Both the position numbers and the translations under genes were made by a program. Positions 30,154 through 38,075 of a stretch of 50,166 nt of DNA are shown here, piece after piece. Position 1 is the stretch's first letter, and each line of letters starts with the position of its first letter. This DNA comes from Desmonostoc geniculatum HA4340-LM1 (lineage in GTDB: Bacteria; Cyanobacteriota; Cyanobacteriia; Cyanobacteriales; Nostocaceae): NCBI GenBank assembly GCA_019359545.1, contig JAHHHB010000047.1:1-50166 (forward strand), written 5' to 3'. The notes beneath the pieces are model-generated. The model was not told the origin of the DNA. It was given only the letters and a program-made list of their open reading frames with translations, and did no database searches.

Positions 30154-30205
30154 ATGGCTAGTACTTGGCTTAAAATAACTTGCATCAAAGTTAGCCAAAT
30201 GCTAG
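30154..30205. promoter_or_regulatory. second TAGCCA/TGGCTA cluster
   Basis: ATGGCTAG, TTGGCTT, TTAGCCA and GCTAGCC occur within about 50 bases after the RHH gene and upstream of the 30292 genes, so the RHH protein could also control these. Confidence 0.55.
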
Positions 30206-30291
30206 CCTTATTCATGAAAGCGATCGCCATTCTCGTACAGTGGCGATCATGCTTGGCAATATAACTGGCGTGCTTCAAAGGAGGGGATTAA

Positions 30292-30468
30292 TTGGAGCCA
30301 ACGGTGGAACAACTAAAAGCGTTATATCGAAGATGCGTAGCAGCGAGTAACTTGATGTTACCAATCAACCTAGTTAGGTTTGATAGTCGCACAAATCGAA
30401 TAGTCATGCTGGTGGGAGACACAATACAGATAGAGATATTCGAGAACGGGAGGGTATTGATTGAATGA
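30292..30468 (+). CDS. small protein, 58 aa, start TTG (DUF6888-like)
   Basis: AGGAGG (30279-30284) lies seven bases before TTG. The sequence LYRRCVAASNLMLPINLVRF followed by DSRTNRIVMLVGDTIQIEIF fits a small cyanobacterial family in which LPIxLVRxD...NxxxxLAGxxI is conserved (I recall this as DUF6888, unverified). The stop overlaps the next ATG, as these two families usually pair. Function unknown. Confidence 0.6.
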   Translation: MEPTVEQLKALYRRCVAASNLMLPINLVRFDSRTNRIVMLVGDTIQIEIFENGRVLIE

Positions 30469-30653
30469 CTACACCAAACTATGAAGCAATGACTGAGCAG
30501 GAATTGCGGGATTATGTCAGACGCAATCCCCAAGATGAAGATGCATTTCAACACTACCTAAGCATAATTCGCTCTCGTCCTGGCGTGCTTTGCACAACAG
30601 ACGAAGAAGCAGATGCGGAAATACAAAAGCGGATAAATCAGCAAGCACAGTAG
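30465..30653 (+). CDS. small protein, 62 aa (DUF6887-like)
   Basis: MTTPNYEAMTEQELRDYVRR, then DEDAFQHYLSIIRSRPG: the pattern of the cyanobacterial proteins I recall as DUF6887, which are usually encoded directly after a DUF6888 partner. The ATG overlaps the stop of the preceding gene. A two-gene cassette of unknown role (toxin-antitoxin has been the usual guess). Confidence 0.65.
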   Translation: MTTPNYEAMTEQELRDYVRRNPQDEDAFQHYLSIIRSRPGVLCTTDEEADAEIQKRINQQAQ

Positions 30654-30725
30654 TCAAGGTTTAAAAATCACACACAAAAGTGAAAACATTTGCTATGACA
30701 GCTCATCAACCATGAGTGTCATCGT

Positions 30726-31646
30726 ATGTTCGGACTGTTTTTATTGCTAAATTTTGCTTCGATTATTGCCTTTGTGACTGGACTAATTAATCCTAAACTG
30801 GTACTTCGCGGCGACAAACGCACTCGGCGTAAAAGCTCTGAAATTTATCTTTCAGTGTTTGTGCTTTCGTTTATTGGAATGGGTGTTTTTGTTCCCAAGC
30901 CTGAGCCAGCAGTGGTAATCGCACCAGCGAAAAAGCTGAAAACTAAAATAGCGATGGCTTCGCCAACCCCTTCGAGGAACACTTCTGCACAGGAAATAAA
31001 ACCGCTACCTACACCCACGCCAACAGCAACACCTACTGAGCCAGTTGAAATTGAACCGCCGCATGAAGAGTCAAATACAACAACTCACTCAGATGGCTCT
31101 TACACCAAAGAAACAGTTGAAACTCGCACATTTCAAAACAGCGATCGCTCAACCTACCTACTCATTAAAAAGACCGAGAAAAATGTCGAGCGAGGCAAAA
31201 TCACAACTATTATCAGGACTCAAATTCAAAAAGAAAATTCAGACCCCAGGACAACGGAGGTGGTAGTCACGACCCAAACAGACCAGGGAACACAAATCGA
31301 AACCGAAAAAATAGCTGAAAACGGAGTCATCGACAAACAGCAAACCAGCAATGACAACATCCCTCAAGAAGTATGGGACAGCTTTAAAATCGCTGAACAA
31401 ACACCGCAAGAATCGCAGTCGGAGGATGTCGAGCAATCCGCCACAAATATTCCAGCAGGCGCAACGTGCGGAAATTTCACCACTCAGGGGGAAGCCCAAG
31501 CAGCCCTCCCCTCTAATCCACAACTTGACCAGGACGGCGATGGCACAGCCTGTGATTCTCTCCCGAATGGAACTGGTGGCTCGCACATCAATTATGGAAA
31601 TAGCGACTCATATCACCATGCTAGACGGCGACGCAGAAGAAGGTAG
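30726..31646 (+). CDS. membrane-anchored Excalibur-domain protein, 306 aa
   Basis: An N-terminal module MFGLFLLLNFASIIAFVTGL, then INPKLVLRGDKRTR and a second hydrophobic helix (YLSVFVLSFIGMGVFV) anchor it. A Pro/Thr-rich linker follows (about 60-115). A charged, repetitive region with VETRTFQNSDRSTY is in the middle. The Excalibur domain CGNFTTQGEAQAALPSNPQ then DQDGDGTACDSL (about 248-285) binds calcium in other proteins. The tail ends with YHHARRRRRRR. Its first 34 residues recur in the truncated copy at 12073. Probably a cell-envelope protein. Confidence 0.75.
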   Translation: MFGLFLLLNFASIIAFVTGLINPKLVLRGDKRTRRKSSEIYLSVFVLSFIGMGVFVPKPEPAVVIAPAKKLKTKIAMASPTPSRNTSAQEIKPLPTPTPTATPTEPVEIEPPHEESNTTTHSDGSYTKETVETRTFQNSDRSTYLLIKKTEKNVERGKITTIIRTQIQKENSDPRTTEVVVTTQTDQGTQIETEKIAENGVIDKQQTSNDNIPQEVWDSFKIAEQTPQESQSEDVEQSATNIPAGATCGNFTTQGEAQAALPSNPQLDQDGDGTACDSLPNGTGGSHINYGNSDSYHHARRRRRRR

Positions 31647-31656
31647 CAAATCAAAA

Positions 31657-31700
31657 CCCAAGAGTGTTGTTTTCGAGGCTCCACTCTTGGGCTGTTCATA
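31657..31700 (+). terminator. terminator candidate
   Basis: CCCAAGAGTG / CACTCTTGGG, a perfect 10-bp stem with a 15-base loop, 11 bases after the stop. The tail is not T-rich (CTGTTCATAA), so efficiency is uncertain. Confidence 0.5.
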
Positions 31701-31796
31701 AACCTTAAAGTTCATGATTAATCAAACAATAGCAAATCCCCTGACTTCTTACAGGGGGTCAATTCCGTTTGTCAACACAAACGCCTACACCAGACT

Positions 31797-32399
31797 ATGA
31801 GCAAACTGAATGTTATTGACCATGAAGGACAGCTAGTTGTTGACTCTCGGCTTATAGCTGAAGAGTTAGGAATAGACTCCGAGTTGCTAGATGAATTGTC
31901 CCATCTGCTGTGGGATAGGTCGGTAGAATATTTGTCTGCTTTTGACTTGCTTGCTATCTGGCTCATAGCTTCTTATGACGATATTAAGCTCCCTAACGTA
32001 GTAGAAACCGTAGACAAGTTTTATTTCTGTTTAGACGAACAGTCTCGCACAAGCCTGCATTGGCTCAAACACGCTGTCATTTCAGAGATAGCTTGGTGCA
32101 TAAAATGCCGTTCTAGTGAGCAGGGAAGGGTTCACGCTTGGTTCTCAAAAAATTTTAAATTATTCATTCCTAATGGTGAGTTAGTAAAGTTTGTTTCCAA
32201 AAACAAGAAACGTCCTGATTTCCTCATCAAAATTGACGGCATCGTTTATCCGGTCGAATGCAAGCTGACTTTTAACAAGCCTGCGTTAATTCAACTGCAA
32301 GGTTACATAAAAACGTGGGATGTTTCGCAAGGTTTTGCTGTGGCTCCTAAAACCACATGCGATTTGCCAACAAATATCAGCTTTATTCAATGTCCTTAA
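31797..32399 (+). CDS. Rha-like N-terminus fused to a PD-(D/E)XK nuclease fold, 200 aa
   Basis: Residues 1-40 (VIDHEGQLVVDSRLIAEELG) resemble the start of Rha/antirepressor N domains. Residues about 145-175 (RPDFLIKIDGIVYPVECKLT) have the PD...(V)ECK arrangement of the PD-(D/E)XK nuclease fold, followed by a helix IQLQGYIKTW, a common QxxxY motif. It may be a small regulatory nuclease, or a defence or antirestriction protein. It has no partner genes in overlap, and a terminator follows. Confidence 0.6.
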   Translation: MSKLNVIDHEGQLVVDSRLIAEELGIDSELLDELSHLLWDRSVEYLSAFDLLAIWLIASYDDIKLPNVVETVDKFYFCLDEQSRTSLHWLKHAVISEIAWCIKCRSSEQGRVHAWFSKNFKLFIPNGELVKFVSKNKKRPDFLIKIDGIVYPVECKLTFNKPALIQLQGYIKTWDVSQGFAVAPKTTCDLPTNISFIQCP

Positions 32400-32411
32400 A
32401 CAATAAATTAC

Positions 32412-32440
32412 CGACTCCACATTTGCGTAGAGTCGTTTCT
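32412..32440 (+). terminator. rho-independent terminator
   Basis: CGACTC / GAGTCG, with a 12-base loop, then TTTCT. Confidence 0.6.
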
Positions 32441-32468
32441 ACATGAGAATTTCATCTGGAGAACAAGT

Positions 32469-33245
32469 ATGTCCGAGATCGCATTGACCAATGACGAAGC
32501 AAATCCATTTGACCAAATTAAGCAAGTTGATGCGGATGGAGTTGAGTATTGGTTAGCAACCGAATTGTTAACCCTTCTGGGATACAAGACTTGGAAAAGA
32601 ATCAAAGACGTAGTTGAAAGAGCAAAAATCAGCATCAATAATTCTGGGTTAGATGAATCCTGCCATCTGGACAACGTTGTCCAAATGGCGCAAATTGGGG
32701 ACTCTCAGGCATTTAGAGAAACGCTGAAAGATTTTAAGCTTTCTCGTCACGCTTGTTATTTGGTGGCAATTAACGGCGATCCTCGCAAAAGCGAAATAGC
32801 AGCTGCACAAAACTATTTCGCTGTGAAAACCCGTGAGGCAGAATTAGCCCCGCAATCTAATGAGTTATTGTCACAGCTGCTGCAAAAATTTGAACAGCAA
32901 AATCAAGTGATTGAAGAACAAGGTAGAGCGATCGCACTCCTCCAATCCCAAGTACAAAACTTGTTACCATTGCCTGCTGACTTTATCCCGCCGGGGTGGG
33001 ATGCCGAAGTTTGGGATTCTTTACCACCGCAAGACAAACGCCACTTCAAATATTTGTACCGCCGTCGTGGTTTTCGTCCTGGCAGTCAAGCTGAGGTAAA
33101 AGCTTTGCCTGCTGTAAACAGGGAACTGGAACGAGCCGAGATTGAACGGCTGATTAATGATGTACCAAAGTCAGAGAAAGAGCTCTTTGAAACAGCTAAA
33201 CGAGTGTCACTACAAAGATTTTGGGCTATGGAGGGCAAATCATGA
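32469..33245 (+). CDS. DinD-like / Bro-N-type antirepressor, 258 aa
   Basis: NPFDQIKQVDADGVEYWLAT, GYKTWKRIKDVVERAK, NNSGLDESCH, LSRHACYLVAINGDPRKSEI and AQNYFAVKTREAEL are the landmarks of the DinD (DNA-damage-inducible D) family, about residues 11-125. A coiled coil (QNQVIEEQGRAIALLQSQ) and a C-terminal HTH-like region follow. Its stop overlaps the ATG of the next gene (ATGA). Likely a phage regulator related to SOS-linked control; it complements the antirepressor at 10553. Confidence 0.85.
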   Translation: MSEIALTNDEANPFDQIKQVDADGVEYWLATELLTLLGYKTWKRIKDVVERAKISINNSGLDESCHLDNVVQMAQIGDSQAFRETLKDFKLSRHACYLVAINGDPRKSEIAAAQNYFAVKTREAELAPQSNELLSQLLQKFEQQNQVIEEQGRAIALLQSQVQNLLPLPADFIPPGWDAEVWDSLPPQDKRHFKYLYRRRGFRPGSQAEVKALPAVNRELERAEIERLINDVPKSEKELFETAKRVSLQRFWAMEGKS

Positions 33246-34279
33246 CGATAACAGCAGCGCCAAAATCATTACAGCCTCATAAGCCAGAATCACCTTATAA
33301 GAGGCTTCATGTGATTATTCCAATAGAAGATATGCTTTGGTCTCAAGCGCAAAAACCCTCGGTTGCTCAGTTGTGGCAAGAGTGTTGGACATCTGACCCT
33401 TACGGTTCGCGGTGGATGCCACTAAATACAACCTTGGGTTACAGCACTTTCATCTGTGCCAAAAAAGTTTTATCTGAAACTGGCCTGTTTATTTTCAAGC
33501 CTGACAAATCGATACAGGATGGACGGGAAACTGTTGGTTGGATGGTTCGTAACTTGCACGGCAGCAGAATGAAAGATTTTTGGGAGGAAGCAGATTCTGA
33601 AAAACAAGAACCAAATTCTACAAAACAGGAATCAAATTCTCTTAATTCAGAGATAGATGCTGACTCTCTCCAAATGCGTGCTTCAAATCAAGCATCTATC
33701 TCAAGTCAAACCCAGTCACAGCAAGATTTTCAGGAACCCTCACGAACTCCTCAAGAACACATCACAAACTCTTCAAAAGAGTTTGTGATGTGTGACTCTG
33801 ACACCCTTTCCACGAATTCAGGTGTGGATGAAACGGCGATCGCACTCTTGGGGAGTGCGTCGCCTTCACCTGTCGAGATCGTGTCAGAGTCGGAAGAGTC
33901 ACCACAGGTGACGGACTGCACGACGCTGACGCTAGTGGATGAACAAGGGGGTCAATCTGCTCCGTTGTTAACAGAAAATAAAGATTGTGGTGTAGAGCCG
34001 ACAATCGCTCCCGAAGGCGAATGTTCCGCCCCGCAAGTCGAAGTAATTACGAGTTTAGATAAATGGAGCCAAGAAGCAATAGTTCAGCGTAGAGAATTGC
34101 GAAAAGATCGGGAAAACAAGCTAAAACTGGCTAGTATGACGGGCGACAATCCTGGGTTTGATTACCTGAAAGAATGCTGGGAGGATGTTGGGCTGTGGCT
34201 GAAAATTAAGCAGCTGATTGCCCAGTATCCAGAATGGCGGATTGCTTATGTTAATGGGAGGTTGGCTAGGGAAACCTAA
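33242..34279 (+). CDS. replication-initiator-like hypothetical protein, 345 aa
   Basis: The frame could start at TTG 33221, but ATG 33242 has GGAGGG seven bases upstream and overlaps the DinD stop by four bases. Residues about 25-115 (VAQLWQECWTSDPYGSRWMP, TFICAKKVLSETGLFIFKP, VGWMVRNLHGSRMKDFW) look like a winged-helix domain. The middle is low-complexity (Gln, Ser, Thr, Glu). The C-terminal 75 residues are helical (REYRKDREN-like start, then WRIAYVNGRLARET). The low-complexity part is encoded by DNA full of perfect inverted repeats (33757-33912), as in phage initiator genes that contain their own origin. Function is inferred. Confidence 0.5.
   Translation: MTITAAPKSLQPHKPESPYKRLHVIIPIEDMLWSQAQKPSVAQLWQECWTSDPYGSRWMPLNTTLGYSTFICAKKVLSETGLFIFKPDKSIQDGRETVGWMVRNLHGSRMKDFWEEADSEKQEPNSTKQESNSLNSEIDADSLQMRASNQASISSQTQSQQDFQEPSRTPQEHITNSSKEFVMCDSDTLSTNSGVDETAIALLGSASPSPVEIVSESEESPQVTDCTTLTLVDEQGGQSAPLLTENKDCGVEPTIAPEGECSAPQVEVITSLDKWSQEAIVQRRELRKDRENKLKLASMTGDNPGFDYLKECWEDVGLWLKIKQLIAQYPEWRIAYVNGRLARET
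33757..33912. repeat. cluster of strong inverted repeats inside a coding region
   Basis: Perfect 17-bp arms (33757-33773 and 33777-33793) around loop CAA; GACTCTGACAC (33794-33804) with GTGTCAGAGTC (33881-33891); inside it CAGGTG (33819) with CACCTG (33867) and GGCGATCGCACTC with GAGTGCGTCGCC (one bulge, 33835-33864); then GTCACC-ACA-GGTGAC (33898-33912). The nested set can fold into a branched structure. Candidate origin or cruciform site. Confidence 0.8.
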
Positions 34280-34283
34280 GCCC

Positions 34284-35057
34284 ATGCCAGAAACCATTGA
34301 CCCTTTTAAACTGCCGTTTGACGAGGCGATCGCTTACTACCGGGCTAAATTGCCACTTCCCAGCACAAGTTGGGACACCTTTGCTGATGCAGCTAGCGAT
34401 TACGCATTCACTTTGGCGAATGTCACTTCCGCCGAATTGCTCAACGACGTTTACAGTTTGGTGCTGAGTGGATTAGAAAATGGCAACAGCTACGGTGAGT
34501 TTAAAAAGGGATTTGACCAGGCGATAGATAAAGCAGGATGGAATCCGGCGAATCGCGGCTGGCGAACCAATTTAATTTTTAACCAGAGCCTACGCAATGC
34601 CTATCAAGCTGGACGCTACAAGCAGATGTCTGACCCAGAGGTATTGAAGCTTAGACCCTGGTGGCAATATGTGCATAGAGACAGCCGCGTGCCTCGTCCC
34701 TACCACCTCGCGCTTGATGGTAAAATTTACCCCGCCGATGACCCTTTCTGGCAAACGTGTTTTCCGCCAAATGGCTTTGGTTGTAGGTGTGGCGTGGTTT
34801 CTGTATCTCGCCGTGACCTTGACCGAGAAGGACTAACTGTGGATGAACCGCCACAAGAGACGGTGACTGTGGTGGATAAAGTGAGTGGCGACAAGAAAAA
34901 AGTCCCTGCGATCGGTGGCAAACCCATTGGCGAACCAGGATTCTCGACCATCCCTGGTGGTAGCAGCCCATCCCAGAAACAAGCGATACTAGAGCAGGCA
35001 AAGCAGAAGTTGTCGCCAAAGTTACAGGAACAGGTGAAAAGGGCTTTGAAAAAATGA
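34284..35057 (+). CDS. MuF-like minor head protein, 257 aa
   Basis: MuF/SPP1 gp7 landmarks: NPANRGWRTNLIFNQSLRNA, YQAGRYKQM, PWWQYVHRDSRVPRPYHLAL and CFPPNGFGCRCGVVSVSRRD (Cys, His and Cys residues around residues 170-195). It acts in capsid assembly and is packaged with the portal. The ATG is inside a larger frame starting 34218; no strong ribosome site decides. In Mu-like phages it follows the portal immediately, but here about 12 kb separates them. Confidence 0.85.
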   Translation: MPETIDPFKLPFDEAIAYYRAKLPLPSTSWDTFADAASDYAFTLANVTSAELLNDVYSLVLSGLENGNSYGEFKKGFDQAIDKAGWNPANRGWRTNLIFNQSLRNAYQAGRYKQMSDPEVLKLRPWWQYVHRDSRVPRPYHLALDGKIYPADDPFWQTCFPPNGFGCRCGVVSVSRRDLDREGLTVDEPPQETVTVVDKVSGDKKKVPAIGGKPIGEPGFSTIPGGSSPSQKQAILEQAKQKLSPKLQEQVKRALKK

Positions 35058-35587
35058 CATCTATCAGGCAACGCAGGCGAAACCGCCACAAGCTAAAAGC
35101 TGCACGAAGAGAAGCTAAAAAACCGCTTGTACTCACTTTTAGCATTGACTTGACTTCGGTAAATGAGGTTTTTGTTCAAGCAAAGAACACAATGGCAAAG
35201 CTATCTGAAACAATGGCACAACCAGAGTTTCAAGAAAGTGTGAACAGAGCATGGCAGGAACTTGCGCGTCTTGTTCCACTCAGAATCAGCGAGCTTGTTG
35301 ATACTGGAACGCTTGCGGACAGTTTTAATTTTGAGTCAGCAAGAGAAAAGCTTGTTGCCGATAGGGAGGCTGAATTGCTTCATCAGTACGAACTAACTTA
35401 TCATCGGTATCAAGTAGGTCTGTTGCGGGAAGATGAAGATGTCGAGGATGATTGCTTGGGTGATGCTTCTTGCAAGTTCAATGCGCGATCGCCCCATGTG
35501 CAGTGCGCTGTAAACCCTAATGGTGGCTGTACAATTTGTCAATATTTTGAGGCAGATTCACCGTCTGTAATTCAACCCCGCTTCTAA
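35054..35587 (+). CDS. cyanobacterial DUF6464-like Cys-rich protein, 177 aa
   Basis: The basic N-terminus (RQRRRNRHKLKAARREAKK) is followed by a helical centre. The C-terminal CLGDASCKFNARSPHVQCAV then NPNGGCTICQYFE (about residues 135-168) is the Cys-rich motif C...GDxSCxFNARSxxxxCAVNPxGxC, which I associate with DUF6464 of cyanobacteria (name from memory). It overlaps the MuF gene by ATGA. An unusual member of a head-gene operon; it may be a host-derived insertion. Confidence 0.7.
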   Translation: MTSIRQRRRNRHKLKAARREAKKPLVLTFSIDLTSVNEVFVQAKNTMAKLSETMAQPEFQESVNRAWQELARLVPLRISELVDTGTLADSFNFESAREKLVADREAELLHQYELTYHRYQVGLLREDEDVEDDCLGDASCKFNARSPHVQCAVNPNGGCTICQYFEADSPSVIQPRF

Positions 35588-35627
35588 GCAGATAGGAAAC
35601 AAGCCTCTAGCTTCTTCCTCTGAAATC

Positions 35628-35801
35628 TTATCTCCACGTGCAATCAGCATAGCCCTTGTAAACAGCCCAGTCATAGTTATTGCCAATGTGAGCAACATAG
35701 CCAAGCTCGCCCTCAAAGCGATACAGCTTGGACAAAGGTTGCAAGTCATCGAGATTGGCGTTGTTCCATTGAATGTAGTTACCAGTTTTCGCCTCGCTCA
35801 T
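35628..35801 (-). CDS. small hypothetical protein, antisense within the head operon, 57 aa
   Basis: ORF MSEAKTGNYIQWNNANLDDL then PLSKLYRFEGELGYVAHIGN, without stop codons and with a normal composition. It lies opposite the structural genes in the 240-base gap before the gpG-like gene. No ribosome site is obvious. Not recognised; a reverse-strand small gene in a late operon is unusual. Confidence 0.4.
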   Translation of the reverse strand: MSEAKTGNYIQWNNANLDDLQPLSKLYRFEGELGYVAHIGNNYDWAVYKGYADCTWR

Positions 35802-35833
35802 GGGAATTCTCGCGGTATAGCTATGTGACCATT

Positions 35834-36262
35834 ATGGCTGACATAATTATTACCCTAGATGACCTCGCCGCCCGTCGCAACTTAGAAGAAATAGAACACC
35901 GCCTGCATAATCTCCGCCCAGCTTTCGCTTCAATGGGCGAATACATGGTGCGGCGAACTGAGCAAAATTTCAAAGGGGAAAACGACCCTGATGGGGTAGC
36001 GTGGGCCCCACTGTCGGCTGCATACAGGAAACGCAAGCGGGGAACCAAAATATTAACTGAATCTGGAAGGCTTAGAGCATCCATCACCTACCGTGCTGAT
36101 GGTACTCAGGTGATTATCGGAACCAATACGCGCTATGCTCGCGCTCACCAGTACGGATACCCTAAACGCAATTTGCCTTCCCGCCCGTTTATTGGGGCAT
36201 CGGCAGAAGATGAGCGGGAGTTAGGAGAGATTTTGCTTAGTTACATCAAGTCTGGCATCTGA
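35834..36262 (+). CDS. gpG-like virion morphogenesis protein, 142 aa
   Basis: Fits the phage virion morphogenesis family (Mu gpG/P2 gpS type, PF05069): LRPAFASMGEYMVRRTEQNF, PDGVAWAPLSAAYRKRKR, ILTESGRLRASITYRAD and PSRPFIGASAEDERELGEI. The start chosen is ATG 35834, three codons after a GTG. It is expected in assembly of the head-tail connection. The palindrome copy 5 begins on the base after its stop. Confidence 0.9.
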   Translation: MADIIITLDDLAARRNLEEIEHRLHNLRPAFASMGEYMVRRTEQNFKGENDPDGVAWAPLSAAYRKRKRGTKILTESGRLRASITYRADGTQVIIGTNTRYARAHQYGYPKRNLPSRPFIGASAEDERELGEILLSYIKSGI

Positions 36263-36291
36263 TTCTATCTGGCGGATTCCGCCAGATAGAA
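36263..36291. repeat. dispersed palindrome, copy 5
   Basis: Perfect 13-bp arms TTCTATCTGGCGG / CCGCCAGATAGAA, loop ATT, starting on the base after a stop codon. Right flank shared with copy 3. Confidence 0.9.
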
Positions 36292-36371
36292 CTTAGGGGA
36301 ACTCTACAAGTGCATTATGTATTTCCTAGTAGTTTGGGAGGATGCCCCTCCCTTTCTCCCCAAGTTCCCCC

Positions 36372-37502
36372 ATGCCCCAAGAAATCGAAATCTTTGCAGC
36401 TGGCACTCACCCCAGTTCCAATGGTGTAACCGTCACCCTTAATGAAAGCGACCTCGACGCGATCGCCAATTCCTATAACCCCAATTTATTCGATGCTCCC
36501 GCAGTCGTCGGACACCCCCGCGACAATTCGCCGGCTTATGCCTGGGTGGAAGGAGTGCGGCGGGTAGGCGATAAGCTCATGGCCAGCCTCAAGGACTGGG
36601 ATGCAGACTTCCAGGAAGCTGTTAAAAACAAGCGTTACAAAAAAATTTCCGCTAGCTTTTACAGTCCCGATTCCCCCTCCAACCCCAAGCCAGGAAGCTA
36701 TTACCTGCGTCACGTAGGTTTTTTGGGAGGAATGGCACCAGCTGTCAAAGGGCTAAAATCCGTTGCTTTTGCTGAAGTTGAAGAGGGAGTGGTGGATTTC
36801 TGTTGCAATGGAGCGTACATGCCATACACGGATATCTTTCGCAATCTCCGGGAGTGGCTGATTGAGGAGCACGGGATTGAGTTAGGCGATCGCGTTGTCC
36901 CTGGATACTTGCTCACACTGCCCGACGACAACCGCCTTAACTATCTAGAAAACCGAGTTGGCGAATTAGAAAACTTTATTAGTAAAACGTTTTCACCTGA
37001 CATGGAATCGCGCCTAGAGGAGGTTGGGGAAAGAGTTTTAGAGCTTTTAAATAAGTACGAATATACGGAGGAACCAGTGCCATCACAAGAAACTAGCGAA
37101 AAACGCGGTCTTGGGGTCTCCCCAAGTGGAGCGATTTTTCAAGACATTGAGTTATCAGAACAAGTACAGCAGCTGCAAGCCGAACTAAACCAAGCCAAAT
37201 TGGAGAAGAAAAGGGAAGCGATCGCTAGCTTCGTTGAATCCCTCAAGGGCAAAATACGCCCCAATCAAAAAGCACAGTTGGTTGAATTCATGATGAATTT
37301 GCCAGAAGAACTGGAGTTTGCGGAAGGTAAACCTCAGACTCACACCAATTGGCTGCAAGGATTCCTCAAAAATTTGCCCGATTTAGTGAATCTCTCCGAA
37401 GTGGTACGCGATGAAGATACTGAGGAGTTTTCTGAAGAAGAAAAGCAATCCCGTAGCGCTTATGCTGGCGCAGCTAAAGCTTATGAAAATGCTTGGAAAT
37501 AA
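36372..37502 (+). CDS. prohead protease/scaffold (Mu gpI-like), 376 aa
   Basis: N-terminal protease-like half: EIEIFAAGTHPSSNGVTVTL, APAVVGHPRDNSPAYAWVEG, KISASFYSPDSPSNPKPGSY, VGFLGGMAPAVKG, typical of the Mu gpI family. The C-terminal half has a coiled coil (QQLQAELNQAKLEKKREAIA), consistent with a fused scaffold. It cleaves itself and other head proteins during maturation. The start (MPQEIEIF) is ten codons inside the frame. Confidence 0.85.
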   Translation: MPQEIEIFAAGTHPSSNGVTVTLNESDLDAIANSYNPNLFDAPAVVGHPRDNSPAYAWVEGVRRVGDKLMASLKDWDADFQEAVKNKRYKKISASFYSPDSPSNPKPGSYYLRHVGFLGGMAPAVKGLKSVAFAEVEEGVVDFCCNGAYMPYTDIFRNLREWLIEEHGIELGDRVVPGYLLTLPDDNRLNYLENRVGELENFISKTFSPDMESRLEEVGERVLELLNKYEYTEEPVPSQETSEKRGLGVSPSGAIFQDIELSEQVQQLQAELNQAKLEKKREAIASFVESLKGKIRPNQKAQLVEFMMNLPEELEFAEGKPQTHTNWLQGFLKNLPDLVNLSEVVRDEDTEEFSEEEKQSRSAYAGAAKAYENAWK

Positions 37503-37532
37503 CCATACTTCGACTACGCTCAGTAACCAACT

Positions 37533-38042
37533 ATGCCAATTACTAATTATTCAGATTTACTCGATGGGACTTCTCTCTACGAAGGACAAATCGCCAACTT
37601 AGAACTCGCCATTATCCGTACAGGCGTAAACGCAGACTCTACCAATGGCATCCTCACTTTTGGACGAGCCTTGGTTAAGGGGACTGGCGACAAAGATTTG
37701 ATTCTCCCCGTGGACGCTAATAGTGTGCTGACAGGAATCGCTGTTGCCATAGACACTTTTGAAAAGCGATCGGGATTCAGCATCAACGGTGACGGTGATT
37801 TGGGATATCCCCTCAATTGGACTGTTTCTTACTTGGTGCGGGGCATCATTGGCGTAAAAATCCAGCAAAACGTTACCCCCGCCAGCCCGGTTTTCTGGAT
37901 TCATACACCCCAAACCGGGCAGCGCAAAGGGCAATTTAGAGCTGATGCTGATACTAACCGTGCCGTGCAGATAACCAATGCCCGATTTATGAAATCTGGC
38001 TCTGCTGGCTCCGTTGTTCCTCTGTCCATTAATTTGGCGTAG
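37533..38042 (+). CDS. head decoration/cement-like protein, 169 aa
   Basis: Beta-rich, capsid-cement type (Mu gp33 position): LTFGRALVKGTGDKDLIL, PVDANSVLTGIAVAID and SPVFWIHTPQTGQRKGQFR. Its position between protease and major capsid is the usual one for such proteins. Confidence 0.65.
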   Translation: MPITNYSDLLDGTSLYEGQIANLELAIIRTGVNADSTNGILTFGRALVKGTGDKDLILPVDANSVLTGIAVAIDTFEKRSGFSINGDGDLGYPLNWTVSYLVRGIIGVKIQQNVTPASPVFWIHTPQTGQRKGQFRADADTNRAVQITNARFMKSGSAGSVVPLSINLA

Positions 38043-38075
38043 CTATTCTTATCCCCATTCCCCATTACCTAATTT

